Shown here in pieces: positions 7,423-11,551 of a stretch of 11,551 nt of DNA. A model generated the notes under the pieces. It did not search any database, was not told where the DNA came from, and was given only the letters and a program-made list of their open reading frames with translations. Made by a program: the position numbers and the translations under genes. The stretch is from an uncultured Pseudomonadota bacterium (GTDB lineage Bacteria > Pseudomonadota > Gammaproteobacteria > Burkholderiales > Burkholderiaceae). Location of the stretch: assembly GCA_946480245.1 (NCBI GenBank), contig CAMLIZ010000144.1, forward strand, positions 1-11,551, written 5' to 3'. How positions within the stretch are numbered: position 1 is the first letter of the stretch; every line of letters begins with the position of its first letter.

Positions 7423-7950
7423 ATGCTGCCGCCCACCGTCCGTCGCCTGCGCCCTGCCGACGCGCCCGCCTATCGCGTGCTGATGCTCGACGCCTACGCG
7501 CGCCACCCGGACGCTTTCACCTCCAGCCCTGCGGAGCGAGCCGGCTTGCCGCTGGCGTGGTGGGAGGCGCGGCTGGCCGACGGCGAGCGGCCGGACGAAC
7601 TGGTGCTCGGCGCCTTTGTGGGCGACGCGCTGGTCGGCGCCGCTGGCCTGGGTTTCGCCACACGCGAGAAGGCGCGCCACAAGGCCACGCTGTTCGGCAT
7701 GGTGGTCAGCGAAGCGGCGCGCGGCCAGGGGCTCGGGCGCCAACTGGTCATGCAGGCGCTGGCCCAGGCCACTGCGCGCGCCGAGGTGCGGGTCGTGCAA
7801 CTCACGGTGACGCAGGGCAACGCGGCGGCCGAGGCGCTGTACCGCCGCTGCGGCTTCCAGCCCTTCGGCGTGGAGCCTTTCGCGGTGGCGGTGGGCAGCG
7901 GCTACGTGGCCAAGGTGCACATGTGGCGCCCGGTGGAGCGCAGCGGATGA
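7423..7950 (+). CDS. GNAT-family N-acetyltransferase
   Basis: A 175-residue single-domain GNAT acyltransferase. Motif A, which holds the acetyl-CoA pyrophosphate, is V-S-E-A-A-R-G-Q-G-L-G-R (95-106, with the R-G-Q-G-L-G loop at 100-105). Motif B follows as T-V-T-Q-G-N-A-A-A-E-A-L-Y-R-R-C-G-F (128-145). The N-terminal part V-R-R-L-R-P-A-D resembles RimJ/RimL- and PhnO-like members, but the acceptor cannot be told. The start at 7423 gives the normal GNAT opening; the open frame reaches back into the M20 gene in another frame but adds no family sequence. It begins 10 bp after the M20 stop and overlaps the next gene by four bases (ATGA). Its place in a nitrogen-catabolic unit does not by itself reveal its substrate. 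Confidence 0.88.
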   Translation: MLPPTVRRLRPADAPAYRVLMLDAYARHPDAFTSSPAERAGLPLAWWEARLADGERPDELVLGAFVGDALVGAAGLGFATREKARHKATLFGMVVSEAARGQGLGRQLVMQALAQATARAEVRVVQLTVTQGNAAAEALYRRCGFQPFGVEPFAVAVGSGYVAKVHMWRPVERSG

Positions 7951-8627
7951 GCAGGAGCCTGGAGCAGATGCTGCAGGGCTCGATGTGGGGCCGCAACCTG
8001 AGCCACGCCGAGATGGACCAGGTGCGCCGCGACTGCTTCGAGCGCCGCACGCCGGCGGGCGGCTACGTGGTGCGCATCGCCGACCCCTGCGACCACTGGG
8101 TGGGCATCATCGAAGGCCTGGTGAAGATGTCGGTCACTGCGCCGGACGGCAAGGTGAGCACGCTCACCGGCCTCACCGCCGGTGGCTGGTTCGGCGAGGG
8201 CTCCCTGATCAAGCGCGAGCTGCGCCGCTATGACGTGATCGCGCTGCGCGACACGCGCGCCGCGTTCATGCCGCGCACCACCTTCGAGCGCCTGCGCAAC
8301 ACCAGCCTGCCGTTCAACCACTACCTGCAGAACCTGCTGAACGCGCGGCTGGGCCTGTTCATCGGCCTGCTCGAATACGACCGGCTGCTCGGCGCCGACG
8401 CCCGCGTGGCGCGCTGCCTGGCCAGCCTGTTCAACCCCGACCTGTACCCTGAGCCGGGGCCCTACATCGACTTGCAGCAAAGCGAGGTCGGCCTGCTGTG
8501 CGGCCTGTCGCGCCAGCGCGTCAACACCGCGTTGCGCCGCCTGCAGGAGGACGCGCTGATCCGCATCGAACACCGCGGCCTCACCGTGCTGGACCTGCCC
8601 GGCCTGCGCAGCTTCGGTGGCAACTGA
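7947..8627 (+). CDS. Crp/Fnr-family transcriptional regulator
   Basis: A 226-residue regulator with an N-terminal cyclic-nucleotide-binding-like beta-roll (to about 115), a long dimer helix, and a C-terminal winged helix-turn-helix. The latter begins near D175 with S-E-V-G-L-L-C-G-L-S-R-Q-R-V-N-T-A-L-R-R-L. It lacks the N-terminal cysteine cluster of FNR. The phosphate-binding loop reads G-E-G-S-L-I-K-R-E-L-R-R-Y, so the Arg-Ser pair of E. coli CRP is not conserved; cAMP or an iron-sulphur cluster is therefore an unlikely signal. The ATG overlaps the acetyltransferase stop (ATGA), with GGAG at 7935-7938 eight bases ahead. Its own stop lies inside the ureD start region. Targets are unknown; regulation of this unit or the urea genes is a guess from position. 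Confidence 0.88.
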   Translation: MSRSLEQMLQGSMWGRNLSHAEMDQVRRDCFERRTPAGGYVVRIADPCDHWVGIIEGLVKMSVTAPDGKVSTLTGLTAGGWFGEGSLIKRELRRYDVIALRDTRAAFMPRTTFERLRNTSLPFNHYLQNLLNARLGLFIGLLEYDRLLGADARVARCLASLFNPDLYPEPGPYIDLQQSEVGLLCGLSRQRVNTALRRLQEDALIRIEHRGLTVLDLPGLRSFGGN

Positions 8628-9471
8628 TCCCTCCAGCGCCGGTTGGCGCGCGCGGCTGCAGCTGCACTACCGGCTCGACGACACCGGCCGCACCGTGTCG
8701 CACGATCGACACCAGGGCCCGCTGCGCGTGCTGCAACGCCTGTACCCGGAAGGCCCGCGCGTGTGCCACCACGTGCTCGTGCATCCGCCCGGCGGCATCG
8801 TGGGCGGCGACGTGCTGGAGATCGAGGCCCAGCTGGAGGCGGGCAGCCATGCGCTGCTCACCACGCCGGGCGCCACGCGCTTCTACCGCAGCGGCGGGCC
8901 CCTTGCGCGGCAGCAGGCGCAAGCCGTGCTCGCGCCCGGCGCACGCCTCGAATGGGTGCCGATGGAGACGATCGCCTACGGCGGCTGCCACGCGCACAAC
9001 CAGCTGCGCTTCGAGTTGCAGGGTGATGCGCAGATGCTCGGCTGGGACGTTCTGGCGCTCGGCCTGCCGGCCGCAGATCAGCCGTTCGATGCGGGCCGGT
9101 TCACCCAGGAGCTGTGCCTGCCGCGCCTGTGGCTGGAGCGCGGCACCATCGATGCGCACGACCGCGCGCTGCTCGATTCGCCACTCGGGCTCGACGGGCG
9201 GCGCGCGCTGGCCACGGCCTGGTTCGCGGCCGGCCAGGCCATGCCCGCCGCACTGCGCGACCCTCTGCTCGAGGCGGCACGCGAGGCTATCGCTGGCAGC
9301 GAACTGGCCACGCACGCAGGCTGCAGTGCCGTGCATCCCGAGCTGGTGGTGCTGCGCGTGCTGGCGCAGCGCGTGGAGCCCGCACTGCAGTTGCTGATGC
9401 AGGTGCGGTCGCGCTGGCGCCGCGCGGCGTGGAACTTGGGCGACTGCACGCCGCGCGTCTGGCGCACCTGA
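8617..9471 (+). CDS. ureD: urease accessory protein UreD (UreH)
   Basis: UreD is the scaffold that binds apo-urease and recruits UreF and UreG for nickel insertion in the cytoplasm. The 284-residue protein is of normal length. It shows H-P-P-G-G-I-V-G-G-D (56-65), T-T-P-G-A-T-R-F-Y-R-S (82-92), and V-P-M-E-T-I-A-Y-G-G (114-123, where the family more often has P-Q-E-T-I). The C-terminus P-R-V-W-R-T resembles the usual P-R-I-W-A-T ending. The start is GTG at 8617, overlapping the Crp/Fnr stop by 11 bases; no in-frame ATG lies near the family N-terminus. No clear Shine-Dalgarno is seen, so translation may be coupled. The expected ureABC and ureEFG do not follow: the gene is followed by 156 bp of intergenic sequence and a small exported protein. 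It may be the last gene of a seven-gene unit. Confidence 0.93.
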   Translation: MATDPSSAGWRARLQLHYRLDDTGRTVSHDRHQGPLRVLQRLYPEGPRVCHHVLVHPPGGIVGGDVLEIEAQLEAGSHALLTTPGATRFYRSGGPLARQQAQAVLAPGARLEWVPMETIAYGGCHAHNQLRFELQGDAQMLGWDVLALGLPAADQPFDAGRFTQELCLPRLWLERGTIDAHDRALLDSPLGLDGRRALATAWFAAGQAMPAALRDPLLEAAREAIAGSELATHAGCSAVHPELVVLRVLAQRVEPALQLLMQVRSRWRRAAWNLGDCTPRVWRT

Positions 9472-9627
9472 CAGCCGCGACAGCCGTCACTGACATCTCC
9501 CCGGCCGGTTCCGGAAGATTCGGTGAAGCGATGTGACAGCCACGTCGGGTTGCGTCGGTGCCTGAACGAACGGCGCCGCTTCCCTTCATACAGGGATCCC
9601 TCAACCCGCACCAAGGAGAGTCCCCCC

Positions 9628-10026
9628 ATGAAGAAGATGCACACCCTGGCCATCACTGCTGCTGCCGCCTTCGCGATGTGTGGCGCCTACGCGCAAAGCG
9701 CAGACCCCGGCACGAGCACCAGCCCGTCCGACAACGGCTCGTACAACGGCAGCACGAACAGCGGCAACTACAACAGCGGCAGCCCGGACAGCACGGCCAG
9801 CCCGAGCACCAGCGACACACAGACGCAGGACAGCAGCAACGCACTGCCCGGCACCGTCAACGCAAGCGGCACCAGCGCCTACGGCAGCACCAACACCGAG
9901 ATCCCGACGCGCATGCAGGTCAAGCAGGATGCGCGGGCGATGGTGGCGGCCGGTGCGGCCGCGCAGGGCGAGTCGCCCAACTATCCGCTGGACGCGCAGC
10001 GGGCCATGGGCACCAGCCCGTACTGA
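9628..10026 (+). CDS. small exported Ser/Thr/Asn/Gly-rich protein with C-terminal TR...GE motif
   Basis: A 132-residue protein with a clear Sec signal peptide (M-K-K-M-H then a hydrophobic stretch, likely cut after A-Y-A at residue 22). The mature part, about 23-90, is low-complexity and rich in Ser, Thr, Asn, Gly and Asp, as in a disordered linker. The C-terminal part carries a 22-residue segment at 94-115 (T-R-M-Q-V-K ... A-A-Q-G-E) that matches three copies in the next gene. The start is firm: AAGGAG at 9613-9618, nine bases before the ATG. The 156 bp upstream contains no gene and no convincing promoter hexamers; a promoter is nevertheless expected there because the strong ribosome site and gap break from the ureD unit. 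Function is unknown. The family resembles small periplasmic proteins often seen in Burkholderiales, some labelled DUF4148-like or 'TolA'. Confidence 0.8.
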   Translation: MKKMHTLAITAAAAFAMCGAYAQSADPGTSTSPSDNGSYNGSTNSGNYNSGSPDSTASPSTSDTQTQDSSNALPGTVNASGTSAYGSTNTEIPTRMQVKQDARAMVAAGAAAQGESPNYPLDAQRAMGTSPY

Positions 10027-10034
10027 TCGATCCC

Positions 10035-10073
10035 AAAAAAACAAGAGGCGGGCCGCAACGTCGCGGCCCCGCC
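10035..10073. other. A-tract plus GC-rich hairpin between the two exported-protein genes
   Basis: Seven A residues (10035-10041) precede a stem, GGCGGG-CCGC (10047-10056) paired with GCGG-CCCCGCC (10063-10073), with one bulged C and a six-base loop. On the plus strand the hairpin lies 20 bp after the stop at 10026 but has no T-run behind it. On the minus strand the same stem is followed by a T-run, the shape of an intrinsic terminator, although no minus-strand gene enters here. It may act as a weak plus-strand terminator or mRNA 3' stabiliser, or stop antisense transcription. Confidence 0.45.
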
Positions 10074-10254
10074 ACAGCGGACGGGAGCAAGTCAACCGCA
10101 CCAGGGGGCGCGCGTTATCATCTTCGGCGCCCTCGATCCAGGGCTGCCGCCGGCTTAGAGCGCGTCAAGCTGTGTCGCACGCATCCCCAAATGGGCGACA
10201 TCGGTGGCCGATCAAGCAAGTACAGAGTCCGTTCGTTCTCTTGAGGAGAAATCC

Positions 10255-10635
10255 ATGTCCATGAAGACCACTGCGGCCCTGGCCGCTGCCGCCCTGGCCC
10301 TGTTTGCCACGCAAGCCAGCTTCGCCGCCGACACCACCAAGGCGCGCGCCGAAGTGAAGGCTGAAGCGGCCTCCGCCAACAAGGCTGGCGAAACCGCCCA
10401 GGGCGAAATGCCCGCGGCCAAGCCGGCTCACCACGGCAAGAGCAAGACCACGCGTGCCGAGCGCAAGGCTGCTGCAGCCAAGGCCAACAAGGAAGGTGCC
10501 GCGGCCGAAGGCGAACAGGCCAAGATTGCCGGCGAAACCGGCAAGTCGACCACCACGCGTGCCGAGCGCAAGGCCGCCGCCAAGGCTGCCGTGAAGTCCG
10601 GCTCCGCTGCCCAGGGCGAAATGCCGAAGCAGTAA
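10255..10635 (+). CDS. small exported Ala/Lys-rich protein with three TRAERKA-type repeats
   Basis: A 126-residue protein with a Sec signal peptide (M-S-M-K-T-T then an Ala/Leu core, likely cut after S-F-A near residue 24). The mature protein is mostly Ala, Lys and Glu, strongly charged, and probably helical or disordered. It is built from three units ending at G-E: about 30-51, 66-87 (T-R-A-E-R-K-A ... A-E-G-E) and 101-122 (T-R-A-E-R-K-A ... A-Q-G-E), spaced 35-36 residues apart. The start at 10255 is set by GAGGAG at 10243-10248, six bases upstream; ATG at 10261 would be too far. A strong terminator follows the stop, so it is the end of its transcript. A 228-bp gap separates it from the previous gene, so it probably has its own promoter. 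It resembles small Burkholderiales proteins often named 'cell envelope biogenesis protein TolA', but it is not TolA. Function unknown. Confidence 0.8.
   Translation: MSMKTTAALAAAALALFATQASFAADTTKARAEVKAEAASANKAGETAQGEMPAAKPAHHGKSKTTRAERKAAAAKANKEGAAAEGEQAKIAGETGKSTTTRAERKAAAKAAVKSGSAAQGEMPKQ
10447..10574 (+). repeat. 23-bp direct repeat within the TRAERKA protein gene
   Basis: An identical 23-bp stretch occurs at 10447-10469 and 10552-10574, 105 bp apart (35 codons, in frame). It encodes the T-T-R-A-E-R-K-A core of repeats two and three. The exact DNA match suggests fairly recent internal duplication or gene conversion; repeat one is more diverged. Confidence 0.85.
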
Positions 10636-10657
10636 TTCCTGCTTCCTGGCAAGAGAG

Positions 10658-10689
10658 GGCGATGACGGGCAAGCGTCATCGCCTTTTTT
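10658..10689 (+). terminator. rho-independent terminator after the TRAERKA protein gene
   Basis: GGCGATGACG (10658-10667) pairs perfectly with CGTCATCGCC (10674-10683) around a six-base loop, followed at once by six T (10684-10689). It lies 22 bp after the stop codon at 10635 and 9 bp from the stop of the converging urtE. There is no T-run on the minus-strand side, so it acts mainly on plus-strand transcripts. Confidence 0.93.
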
Positions 10690-10698
10690 CATGCGCGT

Positions 10699-11403
10699 TC
10701 AGATCGACATCAACCGACGCACGCCGTCGGCCTGCATGTCGGCCCCGCGCCCGCGCTGCACGATCTCGCCGCGTTCCATCACCAGGTACTGGTCGGCCAG
10801 CTCGGCCGCAAAGTCGTAGTACTGCTCCACCAGCACGATCGCCATGCGGCCGCGTTGCGCCAGCATGCGGATCACGCGCCCGATCTCCTTGATGATGCTC
10901 GGCTGGATGCCCTCGGTGGGCTCGTCCAGCAGCAGCAACTGCGGCTCGGCGGCCAGCGCGCGCGCGATCGCCAGCTGTTGCTGTTGCCCGCCCGACAGGT
11001 CGCCCCCGCGCCGGTGCAGCATCTGCGAGAGCACCGGAAACAGCTGGTACAGCTCGGCCGGCACCGGCGTGGACGCGCTGCGCGAGGCCAGGCCCAGGCG
11101 CAGGTTCTCCTCCACCGTGAGCCGGGCGAAGATCTCGCGCCCCTGCGGCACGTAGCCGATGCCGCGGCGCACGCGTTCATAGGAAGGCAGTGCGGCGATG
11201 TCGCGCCCGTCTAGCGCGATGCGGCCGGTGCGGGCCGCCACCACGCCCATCAGGCTCTTCAGCAGGGTGGTCTTGCCCACGCCGTTGCGGCCCAGCACGA
11301 CCGTCACCTCGCCCACGCGCGCCTCGAACGACAGGTCGCGCAGGATGTGGGAGCCGCCGTAGTACTGGTTCAGGCCTTCCACCGCGAGCAGGCTAGCGGC
11401 CAA
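10699..11403 (-). CDS. urtE: urea ABC transporter ATP-binding protein UrtE
   Basis: One of two cytoplasmic ATPases of the high-affinity urea importer UrtABCDE, a branched-chain amino-acid-type ABC system. The 234-residue protein has Walker A G-R-N-G-V-G-K-T-T (38-46), Q-loop Q87, signature L-S-G-G-Q (136-140) and Walker B L-L-L-L-D-E (156-161). The features that mark UrtE rather than LivF are N-Q-Y-Y-G-G-S-H-I-L (12-21) and E-G-I-Q-P-S-I-I-K-E-I-G (164-175). The start is TTG at 11403, overlapping urtD by 11 bases; GGAGG lies six bases upstream of it, and no ATG exists near the family start. It is the last gene of the minus-strand unit and converges on the exported-protein gene. With ureD nearby it links urea uptake to urease, although the two are on opposite strands. 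Confidence 0.93.
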   Translation of the reverse strand: MAASLLAVEGLNQYYGGSHILRDLSFEARVGEVTVVLGRNGVGKTTLLKSLMGVVAARTGRIALDGRDIAALPSYERVRRGIGYVPQGREIFARLTVEENLRLGLASRSASTPVPAELYQLFPVLSQMLHRRGGDLSGGQQQQLAIARALAAEPQLLLLDEPTEGIQPSIIKEIGRVIRMLAQRGRMAIVLVEQYYDFAAELADQYLVMERGEIVQRGRGADMQADGVRRLMSI

Positions 11404-11551
11404 GGTACACCTCCACCACCTTGTCGTTCGCCTGCACGTCGGCCAGCCTGCCTTCGGCCAGCACGCTGCCTTCGTGCAGCACCGTCACCGTCTTGCGCCC
11501 CTCGGTGAGCAGCTCGACGAACTTCATGTCGTGCTCCACCACCACCAGCGA
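11393..11551 (-). CDS. urtD: urea ABC transporter ATP-binding protein UrtD, C-terminal fragment
   Basis: Only the last 52 codons lie in the window; the gene continues past the right edge. The visible protein begins S-L-V-V-V-E-H-D-M-K-F-V, the H-loop region of an ABC ATPase. It continues with T-V-T-V-L-H-E-G-S-V-L-A-E-G and ends V-V-E-V-Y-L-G-R, the usual UrtD/LivG-type terminus. It stops with TAG inside the urtE start region, the tight urtD-urtE coupling expected of the urea transporter operon. The rest (urtA, urtB, urtC and most of urtD) is presumed to lie to the right. Confidence 0.88.
   Translation of the reverse strand, partial: SLVVVEHDMKFVELLTEGRKTVTVLHEGSVLAEGRLADVQANDKVVEVYLGR

Noticed and set aside
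4186..7436. Very long open frames on the minus strand opposite uraD-allC and the M20 gene (over 600 codons each)
   Set aside because: Their proteins are His/Arg/Gln/Ala-rich with no family motifs, as expected from antisense reading of high-GC genes, while the plus strand carries intact catalytic motifs.
9472..9627. Possible regulatory RNA, promoter or terminator between ureD and the first exported-protein gene
   Set aside because: There are short GC palindromes and a repeated CGTCGG, but no stable stem with a T-run and no well-spaced promoter hexamers; nothing supportable beyond the ribosome site.
10116..10121. TATCAT as a -10 box for the TRAERKA protein gene
   Set aside because: Five of six consensus bases match, but no acceptable -35 lies 16-18 bp upstream, so it was not called a promoter.
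10087..10134. Inverted GGGCGC/GCGCCC pair as a terminator or riboswitch
   Set aside because: The stem is only six pairs around a 15-base loop with no T-run and no known riboswitch core; in DNA of this GC content such pairs are common by chance.
10165..10692. Gly/Leu-rich minus-strand open frame opposite the TRAERKA protein gene
   Set aside because: Its repeats mirror the coding-strand repeats, it runs through the terminator, and the plus-strand frame has a good ribosome site and signal peptide.

Overview
The window is high-GC DNA, densely coding on both strands, with short overlaps between genes. The gene types (PuuD-type urate oxidase, OHCU decarboxylase fused to allantoate amidohydrolase, UrtDE, UreD, and small secreted proteins with 'TRAERKA' repeats) suggest a betaproteobacterium of the order Burkholderiales, perhaps near Rubrivivax, Leptothrix or Methylibium. 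That placement rests on gene content and style only. Nothing here is a phage, insertion sequence, CRISPR array or RNA gene.

Left arm, minus strand (1-2662). Reading right to left: 5-hydroxyisourate hydrolase (uraH), membrane-bound cytochrome-linked urate oxidase (puuD), then a CPA1-type cation:proton antiporter that runs off the left edge. A 79-bp divergent intergenic region (2663-2741) follows. It holds a perfect 16-bp palindrome overlapping candidate -10 elements on both strands, the most likely operator of the adjacent GntR/FCD regulator.

Centre, plus strand (2742-9471). Seven genes are packed with gaps of 10 bp or less: GntR-family regulator, PuuE allantoinase, UraD-AllC fusion, an atypical M20 metallohydrolase, a GNAT acetyltransferase, a Crp/Fnr-family regulator and ureD. 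Together the two arms encode urate -> 5-hydroxyisourate (PuuD) -> OHCU (UraH) -> allantoin (UraD half) -> allantoate (PuuE) -> ureidoglycine plus ammonia (AllC half). No recognised ureidoglycolate lyase is present; the M20 enzyme is the unassigned candidate for a late or side step.

Right arm (9628-11551). Two small exported proteins share a 22-residue motif (one copy in the first, three in the second). A strong rho-independent terminator follows the second. Converging from the right on the minus strand are the end of urtD and the complete urtE, ATPases of the urea ABC transporter. ureD thus lies between purine catabolism and urea uptake, but no other urease gene is visible.

The region reads as a nitrogen-salvage neighbourhood (urate to allantoin to ammonia or urea, urea uptake, urease maturation). 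The individual families are known. The points most worth a second look are the palindromic operator, the fusion of non-consecutive pathway steps, the M20 enzyme with apparently substituted metal ligands, the isolated ureD, and the shared motif in the two exported proteins.
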